Source: a virus
Length of the DNA stretch: 31,334 bases
IMG/VR virus record: IMGVR_UViG_3300005338_000025
Span: 1 to 31,334 of that record
Strand: one strand, 5' to 3'
Shown here: piece by piece, positions 6,051-12,654 of the stretch
Numbering within the stretch: the first letter of the stretch is position 1
Layout: each line of letters opens with the position of its first letter
The notes under the pieces: model-generated
Seen by the model: only the letters and a program-made list of their open reading frames with translations
What the model was told of the DNA's origin: nothing
Database searches by the model: none
Position numbers and translations under genes: made by a program

Positions 6051-6235
6051 TCCTCCCGACCATCAACCAAAAGCCGCGCACCTACGAAGAGGCGCTAGAC
6101 GTGCTGAACGCACGCAGGGCAGGGGCCGACATGCCCGAGGCGTGGATTCTGAAGGCGCTTGAACTGACTGGCGACTACGTTCCGGCGAACAAGTACGCGC
6201 CGGCCTTTGTGCGGCTGTTTGAGGTGCGCGCGTGA
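6047..6235 (+). CDS. Small unknown protein in the replication operon
   Basis: A 62-residue protein. GTG 6047 overlaps the upstream stop and has GGAGG at 6036-6040. It has two predicted helices (RTYEEALDVLNARRAGADMP and EAWILKALELTG) and no cysteine or motif I recognise. Tight coupling on both sides supports it as a gene. Confidence 0.6.
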   Translation: MILPTINQKPRTYEEALDVLNARRAGADMPEAWILKALELTGDYVPANKYAPAFVRLFEVRA

Positions 6236-6481
6236 ATGTGCTCCGACTGCATGGCCGCCCGCGAAACCCTCGGGAGCTGGCGTTTCTACGATCCGCGCTG
6301 CATCTACTGCGGTGCAAGGTGCATTCAGCGAATCCCGAAGTTCAGCGCGACGGATGCGGAGACAACGCAGCGGCGCAGGGCGGTGCTGAAGGACTGGATG
6401 GCGATGGGACATGCCGAGCAGGAATTGCGCGAGCTTGCGCGTGGCCCGTTGGCATTCGAGCCAGTGAAGAAGGCCAAGTGA
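6236..6481 (+). CDS. Small zinc-ribbon protein
   Basis: An 81-residue protein. The N-terminus has CxxC at C2-C5 and a second cluster CIYCGARC at about 22-29, enough to bind one zinc ion. The rest is a basic helix and a short tail. ATG 6236 is within 1 nt of the previous stop, and the stop is 1 nt before the RusA gene. A nucleic-acid-binding role in recombination or replication is possible; the family was not recognised. Confidence 0.65.
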   Translation: MCSDCMAARETLGSWRFYDPRCIYCGARCIQRIPKFSATDAETTQRRRAVLKDWMAMGHAEQELRELARGPLAFEPVKKAK

Positions 6482-6482
6482 C

Positions 6483-6851
6483 ATGCTGACAATCACGCTG
6501 CCCTGGCCTAACCCGAAGCTCGCGCCGAACCGTGTTCGCGGCCATTGGGCGAAAGTCAGCGATGCGAAGCGCTCGGCATTCGAGGCGGCCTACATGCTCA
6601 CGTTCCAAGCGGCGCGGCAGCACGTCGGAGAGTGGTATCCGCTGTCGGCCGCCAACGTGCCGGTGACGCTCACATTTAATCCGCCCGACAAGCGTCGTCG
6701 CGACCTCGATGGACTGCTTAGCTCGATGAAGCAAAGTTTAGACGGTGTTGCAACGGCATTGACCATCGACGACGCGAAGTTCTCGCCGATCACCCTCCGG
6801 CGCGGCGAGCCCGTGAAGAACGGCGCTGTCATTTTGGAGATTGGTGCATGA
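6483..6851 (+). CDS. rusA: RusA-family Holliday junction resolvase
   Basis: A 122-residue protein, the usual RusA length. It has the N-terminal WPNPKLAPNRVRGHW segment and the acidic active-site set D74, D76 and D96/D97 (RRRDLDGLL, TIDDAKF), with a lysine at 83. RusA cleaves Holliday junctions symmetrically as a homodimer, resolving recombination intermediates before packaging. It overlaps the next HNH gene by 4 nt and lies in the same operon as NinB. Confidence 0.9.
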   Translation: MLTITLPWPNPKLAPNRVRGHWAKVSDAKRSAFEAAYMLTFQAARQHVGEWYPLSAANVPVTLTFNPPDKRRRDLDGLLSSMKQSLDGVATALTIDDAKFSPITLRRGEPVKNGAVILEIGA

Positions 6852-7348
6852 ACCTCGACCAACTCAAAGCGAAGTGCAACGAGGTCGGCGACTGCTGGGA
6901 GTGGATCACCACGGCGCGCAGCGTTGCCCGCAAGCGCCATCCTATGACGAAGCTTGACGGAAAGCCCGTCCTGCTGCGCCGACACGCCTATGAGCTGGTG
7001 CATGGCGAGATGGATGCTGGCCGTTATCTCGTCCCACACTGCGGGAATGCCTGCTGCATCAATCCTGAGCATCAACAGGTGCTCAGTGAGCGGCAGAAGA
7101 ACAAGCTCGGCGGCAAAAGGGCCGCGAAATCGCCCACTCGCGCCGGCAGCGTTGCGGTGGCGAAGCGCGCGCAGTCAACCACGAAGCTGAGCATGGAAAT
7201 CGCGCAGGCCATTCGCGCGAGCGATGACCCATGCGACATCGAAGCCGCCAAGCACGGAGTTCACCCTTCGCGTGTCACGCAGATCCGGCGCGGGCAGGGC
7301 TGGAAAGACTACAGCAATCCATTTTCAGGACTCGGAGCAAGAGCATGA
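6848..7348 (+). CDS. HNH endonuclease (HNH_3-like)
   Basis: A 166-residue protein. The HNH core is in the first 85 residues: H46 in RRHAYELVHG, then VPHCGNACCINPEHQQVLS, which resembles the zinc-containing HNH_3 pattern. The C-terminal half is basic and ends with a probable helix-turn-helix (CDIEAAKHGVHPSRVTQIRR) for target binding. That nuclease plus HTH layout fits a homing endonuclease. It is joined by 4-nt overlaps to rusA and the next gene. Confidence 0.85.
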   Translation: MNLDQLKAKCNEVGDCWEWITTARSVARKRHPMTKLDGKPVLLRRHAYELVHGEMDAGRYLVPHCGNACCINPEHQQVLSERQKNKLGGKRAAKSPTRAGSVAVAKRAQSTTKLSMEIAQAIRASDDPCDIEAAKHGVHPSRVTQIRRGQGWKDYSNPFSGLGARA

Positions 7349-7764
7349 CGCAAAAATATTGCAGCCCAAAGAGCGAAACGCGCCTAGCCATCGAAGAGGC
7401 GCTAAAGACCGGCACGCGCGAGAGCCCGATCAACGCCGCCGAGATTGCGGAGATGACCGGCCTGTCGATTTCGCTTGTTCGCACGCATGTGAACAACTGC
7501 ATCGAGCGGCACCAGGCGCACAACGTCAACACGCCGGGGCAGGTAGGGGCTGCGTATGCGTGGGGGCGAAAGCCGGAGCCCGGCAAGTCGCCCAACGTCG
7601 CGCAGCCGAGGCAAAGCACGTTCAAGGACGGCGACTATGACGGACGGGAGCTGCGGCCATTCACGGGAAGGGCTGGCGCGATGGATGCCTACGGCTTGCC
7701 ATCGGACGGCAGGCCGCGCGTGCGGCCGATCATCATCTCGGCCGGCCCGGAGCAGAGGGTATAG
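7345..7764 (+). CDS. Helix-turn-helix DNA-binding protein
   Basis: A 139-residue protein. Residues about 10-60 contain a probable winged helix (TRLAIEEALKTGT, then NAAEIAEMTGLSISLVRTHV). The rest is Gly/Pro/Arg-rich and likely disordered. The ATG at 7345 overlaps the HNH stop; an in-frame upstream extension has no support. It may be a transcriptional regulator of the early operon, function unknown. Confidence 0.7.
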   Translation: MTQKYCSPKSETRLAIEEALKTGTRESPINAAEIAEMTGLSISLVRTHVNNCIERHQAHNVNTPGQVGAAYAWGRKPEPGKSPNVAQPRQSTFKDGDYDGRELRPFTGRAGAMDAYGLPSDGRPRVRPIIISAGPEQRV

Positions 7765-7766
7765 CC

Positions 7767-7919
7767 ATGCAAACCGACTTCATTGACTCGCATTCGCCCA
7801 TCGATTTCGACGTAGAGCGAGACGACCGCTGGCAACTGCCCGAGCCGCGAAAGTGGGAGCCGAAGCGCATCTCGTTTTTTGCTCGCATCAAGGGGTGGAT
7901 CGGGAGGATGCTGGGATGA
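7767..7919 (+). CDS. 50-residue unknown protein
   Basis: A short ORF from ATG 7767, 2 nt after the previous stop, to TGA 7919, which overlaps the next ATG (ATGA). The N-terminal half is acidic (IDFDVERDD). The C-terminal half is basic and amphipathic (FFARIKGWIGRMLG) and could associate with a membrane or nucleic acid. No family recognised; tight spacing is the main support. Confidence 0.55.
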   Translation: MQTDFIDSHSPIDFDVERDDRWQLPEPRKWEPKRISFFARIKGWIGRMLG

Positions 7920-8218
7920 ACGACGAGCAGATGTTTTGGGAAATCGTCAGGAGTGCGCCATTTGCCGAGGCTGACGAAATGCTGCGTCTCCGCAGGCAGG
8001 ACGCATTGCAGCGTCGGATTGATGCCATGAAGAATCGCGATGGAATTGCTCAAGAGGAAATCAACCTCTTGCTGGAAAAGATCAAGGACGAGATGCATCG
8101 CCTAAACCGCATTAACCGGGACTACCAATTTCAGGTGGCGGTTAAGGCGCTTTATGGAGATGACGCATGGGAGTGGGTCAAGGTCTGGCTGATGCAAAAC
8201 ATAGCGGAGTGCATGTGA
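7916..8218 (+). CDS. Helical unknown protein
   Basis: A 100-residue protein, almost wholly helical and charged (FAEADEMLRLRRQDALQRRI; QEEINLLLEKIKDEMHRLNR; ending in a Trp-rich WEWVKVW helix). ATG 7916 has a strong GGGAGG about 10 nt upstream. It overlaps both neighbours. Function not recognised. Confidence 0.65.
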   Translation: MNDEQMFWEIVRSAPFAEADEMLRLRRQDALQRRIDAMKNRDGIAQEEINLLLEKIKDEMHRLNRINRDYQFQVAVKALYGDDAWEWVKVWLMQNIAECM

Positions 8219-8649
8219 GCAAGCGCATCTTCATCCTCGCCCATCCAGAGGCCCGCGCAAGGGCGCTGGAGTGCGTCAGGACGGCCCCGGAAGGCTATGC
8301 CGTGAGCGTGGCCGAACCAACCCGCAGCCTAGAGCAGAACTCCGCTCAATGGCCGATCCTGGAGGCATTCGCCGAGCAACTGGAGTGGCCGATCAATGGG
8401 CGCATGACCAAGCTCGATTCTGAGGATTGGAAAGCCATTCTGACGGCGGCATTCCGGCAGGAGTTAGCGCGCGTTGCTCCTGGGCTGGATGGCGGGATGG
8501 TTCTTCTTGGCGCGCGAACATCGAAGTTTTCCAAGCGCGAGTTTTCTGACTGGCTCGAATTCCTGCATTCGGTGGCAGTCGATCGCGGCGTGTCAGGCCC
8601 TGATGGCGAGCCATCTGGTGGGCAGGTAATGCCGAAAGGAAAAGCATGA
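8215..8649 (+). CDS. ninB: NinB-family recombination protein
   Basis: A 144-residue protein matching the NinB/Orf family: RSLEQNSAQWPILEAFAEQL, NGRMTKLDSEDWKAILTAAF and TSKFSKREFSDWLEFLHSVA are the hallmark segments. In lambda this protein binds single-stranded DNA and SSB and substitutes for RecFOR in recombination. GTG 8215 overlaps the previous stop. Together with RusA it forms the phage recombination set in this operon. Confidence 0.9.
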   Translation: MSKRIFILAHPEARARALECVRTAPEGYAVSVAEPTRSLEQNSAQWPILEAFAEQLEWPINGRMTKLDSEDWKAILTAAFRQELARVAPGLDGGMVLLGARTSKFSKREFSDWLEFLHSVAVDRGVSGPDGEPSGGQVMPKGKA

Positions 8650-9176
8650 AATCCATCATCGAAACCGCAAAGGAGTGCGGTGGCACCGACCTTTACGAAA
8701 TCACCGAAAAGATCACAGACATCAACGTGATGGTGCTTCGCCCCCACTGCCTCTCTGCCTTTGCTGATCGCATCCGCCAAGACGCCCGAGCCGAATTCGA
8801 GCGCGAGCACCGCACGCAGATGACGGTGGGCCAGTTGATCGACGCGCTGGCGCAAGAAAACCAAGCGTGGCCGGTTCGAATCGAGCGCGATGACGACTAC
8901 CCCCGGGCAGCAGGAATAGGCAGCTACCGGGGCTACTACGAACAGCTCGCCATCGGGAGCACCAAAGACGGCGGCAATGCCCTATGCGTCGGCGAGCTGC
9001 TGGCCAAGCTTCGCGCGCAAGTTGGTAACACCGTCACTGGATACAAGGGCGGAGCCTTTCGAATCTCGCTGGAGACCCCTGTATGGGCGGCTGAGTACGG
9101 CGAGTGCGGCCCGATGGTCGTCGGAATTGACTTGCGCGATTACTTCGTGACGTTGCTTACGGAGATTGAAGAATGA
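8646..9176 (+). CDS. Conserved-looking phage protein of unknown function
   Basis: A 176-residue protein with ATG overlapping the NinB stop. The N-terminal 60 residues are helical. A compact alpha/beta domain begins at MTVGQLIDALAQENQAW and runs to the end (for example YEQLAIGSTKDGGNALCVGE). Proteins of this type occur in early operons of many temperate phages without an assigned role. No catalytic motif seen. Confidence 0.65.
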   Translation: MKSIIETAKECGGTDLYEITEKITDINVMVLRPHCLSAFADRIRQDARAEFEREHRTQMTVGQLIDALAQENQAWPVRIERDDDYPRAAGIGSYRGYYEQLAIGSTKDGGNALCVGELLAKLRAQVGNTVTGYKGGAFRISLETPVWAAEYGECGPMVVGIDLRDYFVTLLTEIEE

Positions 9177-9223
9177 TCGCCGCTGCTATTCGTGCTGCTG
9201 CCGATACTTTGGGGAAGGCATAG
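9173..9223 (+). CDS. 16-residue bridge ORF
   Basis: ATG overlaps the upstream stop (ATGA) and the stop lies 2 nt before the next GTG start. It encodes MIAAAIRAAADTLGKA. It probably keeps ribosomes on the transcript between the two larger genes and is not a functional protein. Weak support because of size. Confidence 0.25.
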   Translation: MIAAAIRAAADTLGKA

Positions 9224-9225
9224 GC

Positions 9226-9660
9226 GTGAGCGAGCCGGAATTCAAAAACCTGCACGACAAGCCGGCCGAATCGGCGTCCGTGTTCGCGCACGCGGCATGG
9301 TTCCTGGCCGACTATGCGGAGCTGTGGTGGGACATCGGCTGCGACGATGAGGCGACCGACCGCGCACGCTGCGCCGAAATGGCCGAACTCGCCCGCCGCC
9401 TGCGCGAACTCGATGGCGAGTGGGAGGCCAAGCGCGAGGCCGGGCCGACCGCCAGCGCCGCCGCGATCGTCGCCGACATGCTGGCGGACTGGAAGTTGCC
9501 CGGGGCCGTCTGGTGGGCTGCTGATCGCCGCCGCTGGCGCGTCACGGGCGAAGGCTACCGCGCCGGCCCGAACGAGGTATGCGTCGGCGTCTATGCGCCC
9601 GGCGCGTCGGCCGCGATGTTGCAGGAAGACTTTGAGGCCGTGGAGGCTGGATCTGTATGA
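9226..9660 (+). CDS. Unknown early-operon protein
   Basis: A 144-residue protein. GTG 9226 is chosen for the GGGGAAGG about 7-10 nt upstream; a TTG at 9166 would add a Cys-rich stretch overlapping the previous gene and is less likely. The N-terminal half is helical and acidic (HAAWFLADYAELWWDIGCDD; AELARRLRELDGEWEAKREA). The C-terminal half has a small beta domain (WKLPGAVWWAADRRRWRVTG). Function not recognised. It overlaps the excisionase gene by 4 nt. Confidence 0.6.
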   Translation: MSEPEFKNLHDKPAESASVFAHAAWFLADYAELWWDIGCDDEATDRARCAEMAELARRLRELDGEWEAKREAGPTASAAAIVADMLADWKLPGAVWWAADRRRWRVTGEGYRAGPNEVCVGVYAPGASAAMLQEDFEAVEAGSV

Positions 9661-9887
9661 CCCAGCCGCAGTACATCACCCTGCAGGCCTGGGCGGAAGA
9701 CCGCTACCCAGGGCGGGTGCCTCACCGCAACACTTTGCACCGCTGGGCGCAGAATGGCATGATCGTGCCCGCCCCGTTCAAGCGCGGCAATATCTACATG
9801 GTCACCCCTGCCGCCCGCCACATTGATGAACCAGCCCCGGGCGGCCGTCTGGTCGACCGCTTCCGCAATGGCCTCTCGCCCGCGTAG
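9657..9887 (+). CDS. xis: Excisionase (lambda Xis-like)
   Basis: A 76-residue winged-helix protein of typical Xis size. The segment YITLQAWAEDRYPGRVP is followed by HRNTLHRWAQNGMIVPAPF and a short beta wing (GNIYMV), matching MerR-like excisionases. It lies immediately upstream of, and overlaps by 20 nt, the integrase gene. It would bind attachment-site arms and direct integrase towards excision. Confidence 0.88.
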   Translation: MTQPQYITLQAWAEDRYPGRVPHRNTLHRWAQNGMIVPAPFKRGNIYMVTPAARHIDEPAPGGRLVDRFRNGLSPA

Positions 9888-11016
9888 CAACAAGCGCCGG
9901 GGCTGGCCGGACGGCCTGTACGAGCGGCGCGGGTACTTCACCTGGCGCAACCCCCTCACGGGCAAGGAAATGGGCATAGGCCGCGTGCCGCTGGGCGAAG
10001 CCAAGGCCCAAGCCGCCGAGGCGAACGTCGCCGTGCAGGGCCTGCAGGACAAGCCTCGGCTGGTCGATCGGCTGACCGGCAAGAGCGACACCAGCCTGCG
10101 CGCGTGGCTGGAGCGGTACGAGATCAAGCTCGGGCTGGTCAAGGGCGATGCGCCGGCCGACCGGGCGCTGGCCTACAACACGACGAAGACCTATCGCTCG
10201 GCCGTGAAGCTGATCCGAGAAACCTATGCCGACAGCCTGGATCTGCCGCTGGACCGGGTGACGACGTTCATCGTCGCCGCCGGCATCAACAAGGTGAAGG
10301 CGCGGGCGGCGCGCAGCGCGCAGGCCATGCGCTCACGGCTCACGGACATTTTCGACAGTGCGATTGCCGAAGGCTGGACCACCAGCAACCCCGTGCGCGT
10401 GACGAGCGACGTGTCCGTGACAGTGAAGCGCGCCCGGATGACGTGGGACGTGTTCAAGCGCCTTTACGACAGCCTGCCGGCCGGGCCGGTCAAGAATGCG
10501 ACTGCCCTTGCGCTGGTGTCCGGGCAACCGCGCGAGGTGATCGCCGGCGCCATGTTCACCGACGTCGGGATGGTCGAGCGCCCCGGCGCGGCGCCGGTGG
10601 AATGCTGGAAGTTCACCCGCGGCAAGACCGGCGCCATGATCGCGATCCCCCTGGACCTGCACCTCGAGGCGTTCGGCCTGAGCCTGCGCGACGTGGTGAA
10701 GCAGTGCCGCGCCACGAACGTCGCCAGCAAGTTCATGGTGCACAACAGCACCAGGCGCAAGGGCGCGAAGCTGGGGGGTCCGGTGGCGCTGAACCGACTC
10801 ACCAAGGATTTCACGGCCGCCGTGCTGGCGCTGAAAATCGACTGGGGCGATGCCGAGGCGCCGACCTTCCACGAGCTACGAAGCCTGTCCAAACGGCTCT
10901 ACGAGGCCCAGGGCGGCGTCAACACGCGCGACCTGCTGGGTCACAAGACCGAGCGCATGGGCGAGCTCTACGCGGACGCCCGCGGGGCCGAGTACAAGCT
11001 AGTCAGCCTCGGCTGA
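9868..11016 (+). CDS. int: Tyrosine-recombinase integrase
   Basis: A 382-residue lambda-type integrase from ATG 9868. An N-terminal arm-binding domain (about 8-60; WPDGLYERRGYFTWRNPLTG) is followed by a core-binding SAM-like domain (about 75-170) and the catalytic domain. Catalytic residues visible: R222, K253 in RGKTG, H335 and R338 in FHELRS, H359 in LLGHKT, and nucleophile Y368 in MGELYAD. It is the last gene of the early rightward operon, which differs from lambda where int is in the leftward operon. The downstream non-coding repeats probably hold attP. Confidence 0.95.
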   Translation: MASRPRSNKRRGWPDGLYERRGYFTWRNPLTGKEMGIGRVPLGEAKAQAAEANVAVQGLQDKPRLVDRLTGKSDTSLRAWLERYEIKLGLVKGDAPADRALAYNTTKTYRSAVKLIRETYADSLDLPLDRVTTFIVAAGINKVKARAARSAQAMRSRLTDIFDSAIAEGWTTSNPVRVTSDVSVTVKRARMTWDVFKRLYDSLPAGPVKNATALALVSGQPREVIAGAMFTDVGMVERPGAAPVECWKFTRGKTGAMIAIPLDLHLEAFGLSLRDVVKQCRATNVASKFMVHNSTRRKGAKLGGPVALNRLTKDFTAAVLALKIDWGDAEAPTFHELRSLSKRLYEAQGGVNTRDLLGHKTERMGELYADARGAEYKLVSLG

Positions 11017-11240
11017 TTCGAGCGAATTTTGAGCGAATTTCGGGAGACGGCCCGGAAGGCCGCGCCAGTGCTATGTTTCCCGTGAAACAGCGATGTTGCC
11101 CATGCACACGAAGCAAACAGCGATAGAGCGTTGATTTTGCACAGGAAAGCGTCGATTCTCAGCGGTTGAAGAGTGCACCAGAACGCACCATGCCGCACCA
11201 ATGAAAACAACAGCTTAGCGCATGGTTTCGATGCGGCTCC
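11017..11240. other. Repeat-rich non-coding region after int, probable attP
   Basis: No gene is seen. Three repeat families occur: GAGCGAATTT at 11020-11029 and 11031-11040; AAACAGCGAT at 11085-11094 and 11115-11124 (30 bp apart); and GCACCA at 11175-11180, 11185-11190 and 11195-11200, phased at exactly 10 bp. Short direct repeats flanking a dyad next to a lambda-type int are typical of attP arm and core sites. The exact core cannot be fixed without the host attB. Confidence 0.6.
11074..11089. promoter_or_regulatory. parS-like 16-bp dyad in the presumed attP
   Basis: TGTTTCCCGTGAAACA differs at one of 16 positions from the widespread bacterial ParB-binding consensus TGTTTCACGTGAAACA. It may be a host ParB site, the recombination core of attP (inverted GTTTC/GAAAC arms), or chance. 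The match is seen; function is not shown. Confidence 0.45.
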
Positions 11241-11278
11241 AAAAGCAAAAAGCGCCCCGAGCCCGAAGGCCCGAGGCG
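11241..11278 (-). terminator. Strong intrinsic terminator at the end of the leftward transcription unit
   Basis: On the minus strand an 11-bp stem (11268-11278 with 11253-11263, two G-U pairs) closes a TTCG tetraloop and is followed by CTTTTTGCTTTT. It lies just downstream of the last leftward gene (stop at 11315) and isolates the att region from late transcription. Confidence 0.85.
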
Positions 11279-11314
11279 TGAAGACCGGTCTAGCCGATCA
11301 ACTTGGAGAACTCT

Positions 11315-11503
11315 TCACTCGCGCTCGGCCTGGGTTTCTTCGGCGAACTCGCTGACTCGCTCGATGGGCGGCAATTCCACGGGGGCGGCTTTCAGAATTC
11401 GCGCCACGCGGTATCGCAGATCGGCCGGCACGTCGGAGCGCCCTTCAATCTCCAGCGCCATCCTGCGCAGCGCCATGAACTCGTCTATGTGGGATTCCAT
11501 CAT
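11315..11503 (-). CDS. Small acidic helical protein, unknown
   Basis: A 62-residue protein starting with two ATG codons (11503, 11500) after AAGGGAG. It is rich in Glu, Arg and Ala, with helices MALRRMALEIEG and ADLRYRVARILKAA. It is the last gene before the terminator. No family recognised. Confidence 0.6.
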   Translation of the reverse strand: MMESHIDEFMALRRMALEIEGRSDVPADLRYRVARILKAAPVELPPIERVSEFAEETQAERE

Positions 11504-11518
11504 CGCGCTCCCTTTCGG

Positions 11519-11695
11519 CTAGCCATGCGGTCCACCAACAGAGCGGACAGCCGCCGGCTCGATGCTCTCCACAGACGCAAGGGCTAGTTCGTCGTTGTGC
11601 CACTGGATCAGCATCGTCGCGTGAAACAGGCGCCCCATCTTCGATGCGAGCCATATATTCCATCGGTAGAACAGCAGGACGTGTGCGTTGTGCAT
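11519..11695 (-). CDS. Small unknown protein coupled to the HNH gene
   Basis: A 58-residue ORF whose ATG overlaps the upstream HNH stop (ATGA). The first half is rich in Trp, His and hydrophobic residues (AHVLLFYRWNIWLASKMGRL) and could be a membrane-associated helix. The tail is acidic then Gly/Pro-rich. No family recognised; overlap and position are the support. Confidence 0.45.
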   Translation of the reverse strand: MHNAHVLLFYRWNIWLASKMGRLFHATMLIQWHNDELALASVESIEPAAVRSVGGPHG

Positions 11696-12270
11696 CAGTG
11701 CGCCTGCAACGCGGCCTTTTTAGCCGCCCACCAGAGCCGCTTAGCCTCTGACATCTTGGGCATCTTCTTGCCCTTGTTGGCGGGTGCCTTGCCCATGTTG
11801 GCGGCACTAAGCTTTGCTCGGACTTCTGGCGGCCTCGGTTTGCCAATCTTGGCCTGCCTTGTGCGCTCCCGACCCTCTGGCGAGACGCAATGCCGCCCCT
11901 TTGCGAGCATGTCGTCGGTATTCTGCTTGGGCGTGCCTAAGAACAAATGCGCCGGGTTGCAGCAAAGAACGTTGTCGCACTTGTGGCAGCCGAGCAGGCC
12001 ATCGGGAATTGGGCCGTTAGTCAGCTTCCACGCGACACGATGCGCCTGTTCGTTGCGACCATCGCTGTTCCTGAACACGCCATAGCCGCGCCCCGATTTG
12101 CTGCGCGATTTTGCGACCCAATTCCAGCACACATCAGGACCGCCCGAGCGATCGATTTTTCCCCAGAACCTACATGCGACGGAGCAATGCTTCTCCGCAT
12201 TCGCGTCTGGCCGGGAGCGTCGGAACTCTGCACCGCAATAGACACAGTGGTGCAAAATACTGGAAGCCAT
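11695..12270 (-). CDS. HNH homing endonuclease with zinc finger
   Basis: A 191-residue protein. The N-terminal CVYC and C-x4-C cysteines (about 9-33) form a zinc knuckle. The HNH core runs from AHRVAWKLTNGPIPDG through LGCHKCDNVLCCNPAHLFLG to KQNTDDMLAKG. The basic C-terminal repeats (PPEVRAKLSAANMGK, then NKGKKM) look like NUMOD3-type DNA-binding motifs. ATG 12270 is chosen for the strong AAGGA about 7 nt upstream. An in-frame ATG at 12375, overlapping the stop of the membrane-protein gene, would add 35 residues and cannot be excluded. Probably a mobile insertion in the late operon. Confidence 0.85.
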   Translation of the reverse strand: MASSILHHCVYCGAEFRRSRPDANAEKHCSVACRFWGKIDRSGGPDVCWNWVAKSRSKSGRGYGVFRNSDGRNEQAHRVAWKLTNGPIPDGLLGCHKCDNVLCCNPAHLFLGTPKQNTDDMLAKGRHCVSPEGRERTRQAKIGKPRPPEVRAKLSAANMGKAPANKGKKMPKMSEAKRLWWAAKKAALQAH

Positions 12271-12371
12271 ATTCGTTCCTTCATAACGAGAGTGGTCAGG
12301 CGCGGTCAACGGTGTTGGTAGCACCGCCCGCGCCGCCTTAATTTTACCCGACACCTGTTCAAGCGTACAGC

Positions 12372-12533
12372 TCATTTCGCCATCACGCGATCCAAGTAGA
12401 CCAACCCGCACTGCGCCCAGAAATAACCGCTGTAAACGATCGCCAGCGGCCAATTCTTGTTAAGCGCGTATATGCACGCTGCGACCGCGTAGCAAATGCC
12501 GGGAATGACGATAAGCGCAGCGGTAGGAGTCAT
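12372..12533 (-). CDS. Small membrane protein with two hydrophobic segments
   Basis: A 53-residue ORF with two hydrophobic segments separated by an Asn/Lys turn (AALIVIPGICYAVAACIYAL and LAIVYSGYFWAQCGLVYL). The start and stop both overlap neighbouring ORFs by ATGA. I recall similar short two-helix proteins in proteobacterial phages but no function. It could be a holin-related or envelope-modifying protein. Confidence 0.55.
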   Translation of the reverse strand: MTPTAALIVIPGICYAVAACIYALNKNWPLAIVYSGYFWAQCGLVYLDRVMAK

Positions 12534-12654
12534 AACGTGGGCACGATAATTAACGTGGCCGTGATAGTCATGAAGCGTATTCCGCGAATTTGCGCTTCAC
12601 CGAACTGGAGTCGAGGCGCGGCATGGCTACCGCCTTTTCGTCTCGACGTGTCAT
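12530..12654 (-). other. Two tiny linked ORFs between the phosphoesterase and membrane-protein genes
   Basis: A 28-residue ORF (12568-12654, MTRRDEKAVAMPRLDSSSVK...) starts in the phosphoesterase stop, and a 13-residue ORF (12530-12571, MTITATLIIVPTL) starts in the stop of the first. Each junction is ATGA, and the second ends in the start of the 53-residue gene. They may be coupling ORFs or the remains of a longer gene. I see no other content in this stretch. Confidence 0.3.

Noticed and set aside
10104-11126. A 340-codon frame overlapping the integrase gene
   Set aside because: It is a shadow of int in another frame, rich in Arg, Gln and Gly, while int carries all catalytic residues.
11205-11240. 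Possible tRNA 3' end as an att core (GGTTTCGATGCGGCTCCA)
   Set aside because: The T-arm stem does not pair properly and no acceptor partner is present; resemblance is superficial.
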